64,000 nucleotides of DNA, taken from assembly GCA_019749805.1 (NCBI GenBank), contig JAIEPH010000031.1, forward strand, positions 124,001 to 188,000, given 5' to 3'. Positions 30,651 through 41,677 of this stretch are shown in pieces. Position 1 is the first letter of the stretch. Each line of letters opens with the position of its first letter. Made by a program: the position numbers and the translations under genes. The DNA is from Mycobacteriaceae bacterium (GTDB taxonomy: Bacteria; Actinomycetota; Actinomycetes; Mycobacteriales; Mycobacteriaceae). The notes beneath the pieces are model-generated. The model saw only the letters and a program-made list of their open reading frames with translations, was not told where the DNA came from and did no database searches.

Positions 30651-31016
30651 TTACTCGGGCTGACCGTTCTCCTGAGCGGCCATCGCCGCGTCGACGTCGA
30701 AGTCCTTAACCTTCTGAACCAGGTCTTCGAGGGCGGCCGGCGGCAGCGCTCCTGCCTGGTTGAAGACCAGCTTGCCCTTCTTGAACACCATCAGCGTCGG
30801 GATCGAGCGGATGTCGGCAGCCGCGGCGAGCTCCTGCTCCGCCTCGGTATCGACCTTAGCGAAGACGACGTCGGGGTGCTGCTCCGAGGATGCGGCGAAA
30901 GTAGGAGCAAACGCCTTACACGGCCCGCACCACGACGCCCAGAAATCGACCAACACGATGTCGTTGTCCGTGATGGTCTCGTTGAATTGTTCGGCGGTGA
31001 TGTCTTTGGTAGCCAC
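30651..31016 (-). CDS. trxB1: thioredoxin
   Basis: A 121-residue cytoplasmic thioredoxin equivalent to Rv1471. The redox motif WCGPC has its cysteines at residues 30 and 33 (DFWASWCGPCKAF), with the conserved cis-proline in IRSIPTLMVFKKG. It reduces protein disulfides using thioredoxin reductase electrons. The GTG start at 31016 has AGGAG upstream. It leads a two-gene unit with the enoyl-CoA hydratase gene. Confidence 0.95.
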   Translation of the reverse strand: MATKDITAEQFNETITDNDIVLVDFWASWCGPCKAFAPTFAASSEQHPDVVFAKVDTEAEQELAAAADIRSIPTLMVFKKGKLVFNQAGALPPAALEDLVQKVKDFDVDAAMAAQENGQPE

Positions 31017-31061
31017 GTTTCTCCTAACGTCAGGCTCAGACAGTCTGTTCCCAGTATGTGG

Positions 31062-31703
31062 TCACTCCGAAACCGCCGATAGTTCACGACGGCCACGTTC
31101 GAAGAAATCGACGATGCGACTGGTCAGCCCATCGACGTCGGCGGTGTGGTCAAGCGGGTAGAGGGCGCCGAACGACGCGTTCCAGAATTCGCCGGTGGGC
31201 ACCGACTGCGGGCCGACGTACGCGTAGGGCATCGGATGCTGCTCGTCGCCGGCGGATACGCCGTAGTTGACTTCGTCCTGGGTCACCGCCACGTCGAAGT
31301 GTTCGGGCCACAGCACCGGATGACATTCGGGCAGAAAAGTCTTCAATGCATACCCACCCGCATAGTGGCTGCGGTTGACCCATTCGGCGGCATGCCCGTC
31401 CAGCCTGAGTTCGGCGTCGGGCGGCAGCGCATCGACGATCGTGTAGACGCCCTCGGGTGGGCCGGCGACGATGCCCGCGGCCTCGGCTATCAAACTCATC
31501 GGGCCCTCCAACGGGACAGCATGGTTAGGCAGAACCAGTTCGGTGCCGTGTACCGCGACCGGGATCGTCACCGCCGAGAATCCGTCCGGACGCACTGCGA
31601 GCCGGATCGTGCCCGCCGATCGGTACTGCGGTCCGGCGATCAGACTTTCGGCCACCCCGCGCAGTTGGCGCCGCGTCCTGACATAGTTCGCCTCGAAGCT
31701 CAC
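31062..31703 (-). CDS. conserved protein of unknown function
   Basis: A 213-residue soluble protein that I do not recognise. It starts MSFEANYVRTRRQLRGVAESLIAGPQYRSAGTIRLAVRPDGF and includes GPPEGVYTIVDALPPDAELRLDG and HPMPYAYVGPQSVPTGEFWNASFGALYPL. It ends in a helix with FFERGRRELS. No signal peptide or catalytic motif is evident. It is downstream of a small membrane-protein gene by 30 bases and 45 bases before the thioredoxin gene, all on the minus strand. Confidence 0.7.
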   Translation of the reverse strand: MSFEANYVRTRRQLRGVAESLIAGPQYRSAGTIRLAVRPDGFSAVTIPVAVHGTELVLPNHAVPLEGPMSLIAEAAGIVAGPPEGVYTIVDALPPDAELRLDGHAAEWVNRSHYAGGYALKTFLPECHPVLWPEHFDVAVTQDEVNYGVSAGDEQHPMPYAYVGPQSVPTGEFWNASFGALYPLDHTADVDGLTSRIVDFFERGRRELSAVSE

Positions 31704-31733
31704 ACTGACTGGGTTACCAGATAGGGCTCGGCG

Positions 31734-32279
31734 TTACAGAGACTTTCGGGCCAATGCCGCGACTGTGTCGGCGTCGGCCAACAGCTGCGCCTGGCGCTTC
31801 GGCAGCCAGAACACCTCGACCGCGAGGGCCACCAGATAGATGGCCGACGCGACGAGATTGCCCCACGAACCGTAAACGGCGTCCCACGCCGCCGTCGCCA
31901 CCGCGACGACGAGGACGAAAATGAGCACCCAGCGCAACCAGCGAGCCGTCTCCGCGGCCTCGTGCAGCCCGCGGGCGTAGTCGACGACCGGCCGGGACAG
32001 GCGATCGTCATCGAGCGGCCGCCCCCGTCGGACCGCCCGTGCCACCGCGACGCGCTCCTCGCCGGTGAGGTCGCTGGCACCCGGCCAGTACCGCGCCATG
32101 CGGCGGGCCATCCAGGCTCCGTAGAACGTGCCGACGACGACGAGCACGATCGCACCGGAAATCCAGAACCCCGAATCGAGCCATGCCAGCACACCGACAC
32201 AGAGCCCGACGACGCCGCCGGTCGTCAGCGCACGAAGCGCGAACCCACCCCGCCACACCACCGCTGGAACAGTGACCAC
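31734..32279 (-). CDS. small integral membrane protein
   Basis: A 181-residue protein with two pairs of membrane helices: about residues 17-35 and 39-55 (TGGVVGLCVGVLAWL, GAIVLVVVGTFYGAW), then 115-133 and 140-160 (WVLIFVLVVAVATAAWDAVY, ASAIYLVALAVEVFWL). Between them is a charged cytoplasmic loop with GEERVAVARAVRRGRPL. The architecture resembles other mycobacterial four-helix membrane proteins without assigned function. It lies 30 bases upstream of the unknown gene at 31062 and 30 bases downstream of the MOSC fusion gene. Confidence 0.68.
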   Translation of the reverse strand: MVTVPAVVWRGGFALRALTTGGVVGLCVGVLAWLDSGFWISGAIVLVVVGTFYGAWMARRMARYWPGASDLTGEERVAVARAVRRGRPLDDDRLSRPVVDYARGLHEAAETARWLRWVLIFVLVVAVATAAWDAVYGSWGNLVASAIYLVALAVEVFWLPKRQAQLLADADTVAALARKSL

Positions 32280-32309
32280 GCGACACAGTCTGACCGAAAA
32301 GCCGACGGC

Positions 32310-34025
32310 TCACAGGTCCAATACGACACCCGACGACGGCTTCGCCGAACAGATCAGCACGGTCCCCTCCTCCGGCCACTCCAGCGGCGGATGCGGGTAG
32401 GTGATGGTCCCGTCCACCAATGGCGTGACGCAGATGTGGCACACACCGCTGCGGCAGGAGAAGCGCGTCGGGACGTCGCAAGCCTCGGCGAGTTCGATAA
32501 TGCTGGCGTAGTAATCCGACCAGTTGACGGTGATTCCGCTGCGCGCGAACGACACTGCCTGCCCGGCGCCCTGCGGGCCGTCGGGCAGGTGTGGTGTCCG
32601 CTGTGGCGCATCGATGATGCCGGGGTTGATCGGCGGCAGTGCGCCGAAGAGTTCGGAGTGGATGCGGGATTCGTCGATCCCGGCGCCCGCGAGCGCATCA
32701 CGCATGTCAGCCATGAACTGTTCTGGCCCACAGAGATAAGCGATCGCGTCGCGGGGCAGCGCGAGCGCTTCGACTGCCGCCATACCCGGCCTGCCGCCCT
32801 CGGCGGTGTAGAAGATCCGCTGCCGCGCGTTGGGCAGCGAGCCGATGAGATCGGTGACTTCGCCGCGGAATGCCAGGCTCTGCGCGTCACGGGTGAGGTG
32901 CAGCCACCAGACGTCTCGCTCGCTGCGCTGCGCGGCCAACGCATGCAGCATCGCGAGCACCGGGGTGATGCCGATACCCGCCGACACGAGCACGACCGGA
33001 TCGGTCTCGTCGCCCAAATGGAAGTCACCACGTGGAGCGGCCGCCTCGACCACGGCCCCTGGGCTGAGGTTGTCGTGGATCCATGTGCTCACCCGGCCCC
33101 GCTCCTCGCACTTTACGCTGATCCGGTAACGGTCGCCGGTGCTCGACAGCGAGTAGCTGCGCAGTGGTGCGGGGTCGCCCGCCGGGACACGCAGCGTCAG
33201 GAACTGTCCGGGCCGCGCGGTGGGCAGCGCCGCACCATCGGCGGTTTCGAGCTCGATCGAAAGGACCCCCGGGCTTTCGCGGCGAGTTTCGGCCACCCGC
33301 AGTGCGCGGAATCCGCGCCAACCGGGTTCGACGCCGATCGCCGGCGACGTTGCGCCGGAAGGACTGTCGTGCGCGGCCAGCAGTTCGGCGAAGGACTGCT
33401 GCCACCCGGGGCTCAGCGCGGGGATGTCGACCGCCTTGCGGAGCATGTCGACGTCGCGGTCGGGCAGATACAGCAACGCGTCGACGTCGGCGACGCTCAG
33501 TGCGTGGCGTCCGCGTCGTGTCCGCACGATCTCGTCGCCCGACGCGACGCGACCTTCCGCGATGACGCGGAAGTAGAACCCCGGGCGGTGATGGGCGACA
33601 AGGAGATTGGGCATCTCGGGCTCGCCGAGTCGAATGCCGACGCGAAAGCACGTCACGCGCGGCTGAGTGACCTCGAACTCGGCCTCCCCGATGCGATACC
33701 TGTCCCCGATGCACACCTCGTAGTCGCTGAGGCCGGTGATCGTGAAGTTCTCACCGAACGTGCCCGGCTCGAGGTCGTCACGGCCGAAATGGCGCTGCCA
33801 GTGCTCATAGGACTCCGTTTGGTACACCATGACGGCGCGTTGTTCGCCGCCGTGACCGTTGAGGTCGCCCTGACCGTCGCCGTCGATGTTCAGGCGTCGC
33901 ACCATCACCGGACCCTGTACCGGCTTCTTGTAGATGCCGGTGTGGACGGTCTTACCCCGCCACGGCACATCGGCGGGCATCCCGACGTTGAGGGATACCA
34001 GGGTGGGAACCACGGGACGGTTCAT
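32310..34025 (-). CDS. fusion protein: MOSC domain, flavin reductase and plant-type ferredoxin
   Basis: A 571-residue three-part protein. Residues 1-about 215 are a YiiM-type MOSC domain with the conserved cysteine in PRVTCFRVG, followed by the helical 3-alpha segment. Residues of about 230-455 form an FNR-like reductase with RSYSLSS (flavin) and VLVSAGIGITPVLAMLHAL plus CGPEQFM (NAD(P)H). The C-terminus is a plant-type [2Fe-2S] ferredoxin with CRSGVCHIC and a distal cysteine in VLICSAKP. Electrons could pass NAD(P)H to flavin to Fe-S to the MOSC site, as in molybdenum-dependent N-hydroxyl reduction. The start ATG 34025 overlaps the CGNR gene stop by four bases. Confidence 0.88.
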   Translation of the reverse strand: MNRPVVPTLVSLNVGMPADVPWRGKTVHTGIYKKPVQGPVMVRRLNIDGDGQGDLNGHGGEQRAVMVYQTESYEHWQRHFGRDDLEPGTFGENFTITGLSDYEVCIGDRYRIGEAEFEVTQPRVTCFRVGIRLGEPEMPNLLVAHHRPGFYFRVIAEGRVASGDEIVRTRRGRHALSVADVDALLYLPDRDVDMLRKAVDIPALSPGWQQSFAELLAAHDSPSGATSPAIGVEPGWRGFRALRVAETRRESPGVLSIELETADGAALPTARPGQFLTLRVPAGDPAPLRSYSLSSTGDRYRISVKCEERGRVSTWIHDNLSPGAVVEAAAPRGDFHLGDETDPVVLVSAGIGITPVLAMLHALAAQRSERDVWWLHLTRDAQSLAFRGEVTDLIGSLPNARQRIFYTAEGGRPGMAAVEALALPRDAIAYLCGPEQFMADMRDALAGAGIDESRIHSELFGALPPINPGIIDAPQRTPHLPDGPQGAGQAVSFARSGITVNWSDYYASIIELAEACDVPTRFSCRSGVCHICVTPLVDGTITYPHPPLEWPEEGTVLICSAKPSSGVVLDL

Positions 34026-34534
34026 GCCTCGCTCGCCCGCGCGCGACGGTAGTGCCTGCGGGCTTTCATCCGGTTGCCGCAGATTGCCATCGAACACCAT
34101 CTGGCGGTGTTGGGCTTGCTGCGGTCGATGAGGAACAACCGGCATTCATCGTTCGCACATGGACGCAGCCGGCCCGGGCTGGAGATCCGCAGCGCGTCCC
34201 AGGCCAGGACCGCACGTGCCGCGCCGGACGTACCGTCGACCCGCCAGTTCAAGCCGTCGTCACCTGCGACCGGCCGCAGGCGGACGTCGTCGACAAAGGG
34301 CTTGAGCGCCGTGGGACCGGTCTGGCCGCGCACCACCTTCTGCAGAGTCGAGCGTGCCTGCCGCAGGCCCGCGAGCTCCGTCGTGGTGTAAGCGACATCG
34401 TGCACACGCATCCAGGCTTTCGCCTCTGCCGAATCAGCGAGACCGTCATGCACGGTGCCGTCGATCACAGGCGTTGTGTTGAGCAGATCGAGCAGAAAGA
34501 CCTCGTCCGGCGCGGCCGCCACCACCAGATCCAT
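34022..34534 (-). CDS. CGNR zinc-finger protein with ABATE domain, probable regulator
   Basis: A 170-residue protein. The N-terminal ABATE domain (about 10-115: FLLDLLNTTPVIDGTVHDGLADSAEAKAWM) is a putative stress or ligand sensor, and the C-terminal CGNR zinc finger has RPCANDECRLFLIDRSKPNTARWCSMAICGNRMKARRHY with four cysteines. Family members are thought to bind DNA. The ATG at 34534 has GGAGG upstream. It is first in a two-gene unit with the MOSC fusion (four-base overlap) and divergent from an alpha/beta hydrolase, so it is the likely regulator of both directions. Confidence 0.88.
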   Translation of the reverse strand: MDLVVAAAPDEVFLLDLLNTTPVIDGTVHDGLADSAEAKAWMRVHDVAYTTTELAGLRQARSTLQKVVRGQTGPTALKPFVDDVRLRPVAGDDGLNWRVDGTSGAARAVLAWDALRISSPGRLRPCANDECRLFLIDRSKPNTARWCSMAICGNRMKARRHYRRARASEA

Positions 34535-34537
34535 ATC

Positions 34538-34583
34538 TAACCTCCAAATTGATATTGACAGGTTACACCAGAGCGAGTAGGCA
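34538..34583. promoter_or_regulatory. divergent CGNR/hydrolase control region
   Basis: For the rightward genes, a consensus -35 TTGACA (34555-34560) is followed after 17 bases by TAGGCA (34578-34583). An inverted repeat TAACCT/AGGTTA (34538-34543 and 34560-34565) straddles the CGNR ribosome site and overlaps the end of the -35. A protein bound at both arms would affect both directions. That the CGNR product is this protein is inference. Confidence 0.5.
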
Positions 34584-34620
34584 TATCACTAACTGGTAAA
34601 GAAGATAAAAGGAGTTAGTC

Positions 34621-35490
34621 ATGGGAGTTCAGGTTCACCACCGCTACGCCACCGTCGATGACCATCGGTTGTTCTACCGCGAAGCGGGCCCGCAGGATGC
34701 GCCGACGCTCGTCCTGCTGCACGGCTTCCCCACCAGTTCGTTCATGTTCCGCGACCTCATCCCCCGGCTCGCCGACCGCTACCACGTGATCGCGCCGGAT
34801 CACCTCGGCTTCGGACTCTCCGACGCGCCGTCCGTCGACGAATTCGACTACACCTTCGACGCGCTGACCGATCTCACAGAAGGACTGCTAGCCCAACTCG
34901 GCGTGGCCCGATATGCCATCTACGTCCAGGATTACGGCGCACCCATCGGATGGCGCCTGGCGCTGCGGCACCCGCAGGCGATCAGCGCGATCGTCACCCA
35001 GAACGGCAACGGCTACGACGAGGGCTTCGTCGAGAGTTTCTGGACCACGGTCTGGGATTACCAGCGCGACCAGAACCCAGACACCGAGGCCGGAGTGCGG
35101 AGCGCGCTCAGCATCGACGGAATCAGATGGCAGTACGTGACCGGCGTCGAGGACGAATCGCTCGTCAGTCCCGACACATGGATCCGCGATGCGGCCCTGG
35201 TGAGCCGGCCGGGCAACGACCAGATCCAGCTCACGCTGTTCCGCGACTACGCGACCAATGCGCCGCTGTATCCGGCACTGCACGACTACCTGCGCACCAG
35301 CAAGGTGCCGGTGCTCGCCGTCTGGGGTGAGGCCGACCCGATCTTCGGGCCCGACGGCGCCCGCGCGTTCGGTAAGGACGCGCACCACGCCGAGATCCAC
35401 CTCCTCGAGGGCGGCCACTTCCTGCTGGAGAACGCTGCCGAAGAAGTCGCCGACCTCATGCGTACCTTCCTTCAGCGAATCGCCGCGTAG
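34621..35490 (+). CDS. alpha/beta hydrolase of the haloalkane dehalogenase/epoxide hydrolase type
   Basis: A 289-residue enzyme. The oxyanion segment is HGFP (34-37), the nucleophile Asp104 is in VQDYGAP, the acid Asp239 is in GEADP, and the base His266 is in GGHFLLE. An aspartate nucleophile means a covalent alkyl-ester intermediate, as in epoxide hydrolases and haloalkane dehalogenases. The residue after the nucleophile is tyrosine; dehalogenases and many epoxide hydrolases have tryptophan there, so the substrate cannot be assigned. The ATG at 34621 has AAGGAG upstream. It is 30 bases before an HAD dehalogenase-like gene. Confidence 0.85.
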   Translation: MGVQVHHRYATVDDHRLFYREAGPQDAPTLVLLHGFPTSSFMFRDLIPRLADRYHVIAPDHLGFGLSDAPSVDEFDYTFDALTDLTEGLLAQLGVARYAIYVQDYGAPIGWRLALRHPQAISAIVTQNGNGYDEGFVESFWTTVWDYQRDQNPDTEAGVRSALSIDGIRWQYVTGVEDESLVSPDTWIRDAALVSRPGNDQIQLTLFRDYATNAPLYPALHDYLRTSKVPVLAVWGEADPIFGPDGARAFGKDAHHAEIHLLEGGHFLLENAAEEVADLMRTFLQRIAA

Positions 35491-35520
35491 ACACCAAGGG
35501 GCCACGACAATGGGATTGGC

Positions 35521-36234
35521 ATGCCAACCGAAATGATCAAGCGCCCATCGGTTCTCGTATTCGATGTCAACGAGACGCTGATAGACATCGAGTCACTGGC
35601 GCCGCACTTCGAGCGGATGTTCGGCGACCGCGACGTGCTGCGCGAGTGGTTCAACCAGCTCGTCATGTACTCGATGACGGCCACGCTATCCGGCAACTAC
35701 GTCGACTTCTTCGCTCTCGGACAAGCGGTGCTGCGGATGATCGGCGACAGTCGCCAGACGTCGATCACCGAGGCTGACCTCGAGGGCCTCGCGTATGGCA
35801 TGCGCACGATGCCCGCCCACGCGGATGTCGCCGACGGGCTGGCAACTCTGCGTGCACACGGGTATCGGCTTGTCACGCTGACCAATTCGCCGCCGAAACC
35901 TGATGTGCCGACACCCTTGGCGAGCGCCGGCCTTGCCCAGTTCTTCGAACGGCAGTTCAGTGTCCACAGCTGGCGGATGTTCAAGCCCTCTCCAGCGCTC
36001 TACACCGGAGTGGCCGACGAGCTCGAGGTGGAGCCGTCGGACTGCATGATGGTCGCCGCTCATGTGTGGGACACCGTCGGTGCACAGTCGGCGGGGTTCA
36101 GCGGCGCGCTGCTCACCCGCGCCGGCAATGCTCCACTGCCCACTCCGGAGTTACCTCAGCCCGACATCATCGTGGCGGACGTGCGGGAACTGGCCCAGCG
36201 ACTCGGACCGATTGGATTCGTGGTCACGGGCTGA
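35521..36234 (+). CDS. HAD-superfamily haloacid dehalogenase type II-like hydrolase
   Basis: A 237-residue HAD hydrolase of the L-2-haloacid dehalogenase group. Motif I is FDVNETL with the nucleophile Asp15, motif II is TNS, the motif III lysine is in FKPSPALY, and motif IV is AHVWDTVGAQSAG. The last motif, with its conserved AHxWDxxGA, is typical of type II dehalogenases rather than phosphatases. It would hydrolyse a 2-haloacid through an aspartyl ester. It lies 30 bases after the alpha/beta hydrolase, so the pair could act in sequence on a halogenated compound, but the substrate is unproven. It converges on sufT with a 7-base gap. Confidence 0.87.
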   Translation: MPTEMIKRPSVLVFDVNETLIDIESLAPHFERMFGDRDVLREWFNQLVMYSMTATLSGNYVDFFALGQAVLRMIGDSRQTSITEADLEGLAYGMRTMPAHADVADGLATLRAHGYRLVTLTNSPPKPDVPTPLASAGLAQFFERQFSVHSWRMFKPSPALYTGVADELEVEPSDCMMVAAHVWDTVGAQSAGFSGALLTRAGNAPLPTPELPQPDIIVADVRELAQRLGPIGFVVTG

Positions 36235-36241
36235 CGTCGGG

Positions 36242-36566
36242 TCAGACGGTAAAGCCCAACGCGCGAAGCTGTTCGCGGCCATCCTCGGTGATCTTGTCCG
36301 GCCCCCACGGCGGATTCCACACCCAGTTGATCTTGATCTCCTTGACCAGACCGCTGCCGACCAGTGCGGTACGCGACTGGTCCTCGATCACGTCGGTCAA
36401 CGGGCAGGCCGCCGACGTCAGCGTCATGTCGATCAACGCGACGTCGCCCTGCTCGCCCTTCTCGACGTTCAAGCCGTAGACGAGACCGAGGTCGACGACG
36501 TTGATTCCGAGCTCCGGATCGACGACGTCGCGCATCGCCTCTTCCAGGTCGGCGAGCATTTCCTCG

Positions 36567-36589
<23 letters not shown>
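36242..36589 (-). CDS. sufT: MIP18/DUF59 iron-sulfur assembly protein SufT
   Basis: A 115-residue MIP18-family protein, equal in length to Rv1466. It has the DPELGINVVDLGLVYGL block and LTSAACPLTDVIEDQ, with the reactive cysteine typical of DUF59 proteins that help maturation of Fe-S enzymes. The start ATG 36589 lies inside the sufU coding end, a 23-base overlap. Last gene of the SUF operon. Confidence 0.93.
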
Positions 36590-39070
<2,481 letters not shown>

Positions 39071-39074
<4 letters not shown>

Positions 39075-40249
39075 GAGGTGGCTGTCCTCGATTCGGTGAT
39101 CTCTAGTTCGTGTTCGATGGCCTCGGTGAGGCGTTCTCGCACTGCGGGGACGGCGATCTTCTGAATCAGCTCACCGAAGAAGCCCCGGACGACAAGACGC
39201 CTGGCCTGGTCTTCGGGGATACCGCGCGCCTGCAGGTAAAACAGTTGCTCGTCGTCGAACCGTCCGGTGGCACTGGCGTGCCCGGCGCCGGCGATCTCGC
39301 CGGTTTCGATCTCGAGGTTGGGCACCGAGTCGGCGCGGGCGCCGTCGGTGAGCACGAGGTTGCGGTTGGTCTCGAACGTGTCGGTGCCCGTGGCCGCTGC
39401 CCGGATCAGCACGTCGCCGACCCACACGGTGTGCGCATCGGGTTTCGCGGACTCCGGATCACCTTGCAGCGCACCCTTGTATGTGACGTGCGAGCGGCAG
39501 TTGGGCTGGGCGTGGTCGACGAGCAGACGGGATTCGAAGTGCTGGCCGTCGTCGGCGAAGTACAGGCCGAGCAGCTCGGCGTCACCGCCCGGCGCACAGA
39601 ACTTGGTTCGCGCAGTGAGCCGCACCAGGTCACCGCCCAGGGTGACCGCTACGTGCCGCAGCACCGCGTCCTTGCCCAGCGCCGCGTGATGGCTGCTGAC
39701 GTGAACGGCGTCGTCGGCCCAGTCAGCGATCGAGACGACGGTCAGCCGCGCGGCGTCCTCGACGACGAATTCGACGTTGTCGGCATAGGTTCCGCTGCCA
39801 CGATGATCGATGACGACGACGGCTTCGCCGAGCTCGCCAACCCGCACCTGCAGGTGGCCGTAACCCGTCGCACCCTCGCCCGGGCCCGTGATGCCGATTT
39901 CGATCGGCTGTTCGCAGACGACACCCCTCGGGACGGTCACCAGGGTCGCGCTGTTGAACGACGAGAACGCTTGGGCGGCAACCCGATCAGCAGGCACACC
40001 GCCCTGGCCGAGGCGCTCGTCGCCGCGGCGCACCGTTTCCACGCTGACGCCTGCGCACTCGGACACCTCGATACTTGCGGTGCCGGTGGCTAGCGCGGAT
40101 CCGTCGTGCAGACCGCGCAGGCGCTTGAGCGGGGTGAAGCGCCAGATCTCGTCGCGGCCGCCGGGCACCTCGAAAGCGTCGACGTCGAACGACGTGAACA
40201 ACTCCCCTTTGTTGGCGCCCTCGACCGCATTGGTGAGGTTCTGAGTCAT
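39071..40249 (-). CDS. sufD: SufD scaffold subunit
   Basis: A 392-residue SufD protein, the partner of SufB in the cluster-assembly scaffold. The family beta-helix core is followed by the C-terminal helical segment AGHASATGRFDDEQLFYLQARGIPEDQARRLVVRGFF, which contains the conserved histidine used at the SufB-SufD interface. The ATG at 40249 abuts the sufB stop with no gap. It has close sequence kinship to SufB at the C-terminus. Confidence 0.95.
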
Positions 40250-41677
40250 CTAGCCGACCGCGCCTTCCATCTGCAGTTCGATCAGACGATTCAGTTCGAG
40301 CGCGTACTCCATCGGGAGTTCCTTCGCGATCGGCTCGACGAAGCCGCGCACCACCATCGCCATCGCCTCGTCCTCGGTCATCCCGCGGCTCATCAGATAG
40401 AACAGCTGATCCTCGCTGACCTTCGACACCGTGGCTTCGTGGCCCATCGTGACGTCGTCCTCGCGGATGTCGACGTACGGATAGGTGTCACTGCGGCTGA
40501 TGGTGTCGACAAGCAGCGCATCGCATTTCACGCTCGACCGCGAGCCGTGCGCCCCCTTGTTGACCTGAACCAGGCCGCGATAGGACGCGCGACCGCCGCC
40601 GCGTGCGACGGACTTCGACACGATGTTGCTCGAGGTGTTAGGCGCCAGGTGAAGCATCTTGGCACCGGTGTCCTGATGCTGACCCTCGCCCGCGAAGGCC
40701 ACCGAAAGCACCTCGCCCTTGGCGTGCTCGCCGGTCATCCACACGGCGGGGTACTTCATCGTGACCTTTGAGCCGATGTTGCCGTCGACCCACTCCATCG
40801 TGGCGCCAGCCTCGGCGCGCGCCCGCTTGGTGACGAGGTTGTAGACGTTGTTCGACCAGTTCTGAATCGTCGTGTAACGGCAACGGCCACCGGGCTTGAC
40901 GATGATCTCGACAACCGCCGAGTGCAACGAGTCGCTCTTGTAGATCGGCGCAGTACACCCCTCGACGTAGTGCACGTAGGCGTCTTCGTCGACGATGATC
41001 AACGTGCGCTCGAACTGACCCATGTTCTCGGTGTTGATGCGGAAGTACGCCTGCAGCGGGATGTCGACGTGGACGCCCTTCGGCACGTAGATGAACGAAC
41101 CACCCGACCACACTGCGGTATTCAGCGCGGAGAACTTGTTGTCACCGGCCGGGATCACCGTGCCGAAGTACTGCTTGAAGAGCTCGGGATGCTCGCGTAG
41201 CCCGGAGTCGGTGTCCAGGAAGATGACGCCTTGAGCCTCCAGGTCCTCGCGGATCGAGTGGTAGACGACCTCCGACTCGTACTGCGCGGCGACACCGGAC
41301 ACCAGGCGCTGCTTCTCCGCCTCGGGGATGCCGAGCTTGTCGTAGGTGTTCCTGATGTCCTCAGGCAGGTCATCCCAAGTGGCGGCCTGCTTTTCGCTGG
41401 ACCGCACGAAGTACTTGATGTTGTCGAAGTAGATGCCCTCGAGGTTGGAACCCCAGTTCGGCATCGGCTTCTTGTCGAATGTGCGCAGCGCCTTGAGCCG
41501 GGTCTGCAGCATCCATTCGGGTTCGCTCTTCTTGGCGGAGATGTCGCGCACCACTGCCTCGGACAGCCCGCGCTGAGCGCTGGCGCCCGCGACGTCGGAA
41601 TCCGCCCAGCCATAGCCGTATCGACCCAGCGACTCAATGGTCTGCTCCTGGGTCAGGGCCTCTGGGGTGGTCGTCAT
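40250..41677 (-). CDS. sufB: SufB scaffold subunit, without intein
   Basis: A 475-residue SufB, the main Fe-S assembly scaffold. It runs unbroken through [18 protein letters not shown] and ends with [26 protein letters not shown]. tuberculosis SufB (Rv1461) is about 846 residues because it carries a protein-splicing intein; none is present here. The start ATG 41677 ([17 protein letters not shown]) overlaps the sufR stop by four bases; the open frame continues upstream to 41854 inside sufR in another frame. Confidence 0.97.
   Translation of the reverse strand: MTTTPEALTQEQTIESLGRYGYGWADSDVAGASAQRGLSEAVVRDISAKKSEPEWMLQTRLKALRTFDKKPMPNWGSNLEGIYFDNIKYFVRSSEKQAATWDDLPEDIRNTYDKLGIPEAEKQRLVSGVAAQYESEVVYHSIREDLEAQGVIFLDTDSGLREHPELFKQYFGTVIPAGDNKFSALNTAVWSGGSFIYVPKGVHVDIPLQAYFRINTENMGQFERTLIIVDEDAYVHYVEGCTAPIYKSDSLHSAVVEIIVKPGGRCRYTTIQNWSNNVYNLVTKRARAEAGATMEWVDGNIGSKVTMKYPAVWMTGEHAKGEVLSVAFAGEGQHQDTGAKMLHLAPNTSSNIVSKSVARGGGRASYRGLVQVNKGAHGSRSSVKCDALLVDTISRSDTYPYVDIREDDVTMGHEATVSKVSEDQLFYLMSRGMTEDEAMAMVVRGFVEPIAKELPMEYALELNRLIELQMEGAVG

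Noticed and set aside
34535..34620. Haloalkane dehalogenase operon as a firm assignment
   Set aside because: Divergent layout and HAD motif fit, but the Tyr after the Asp nucleophile in the hydrolase argues against naming a haloalkane dehalogenase.
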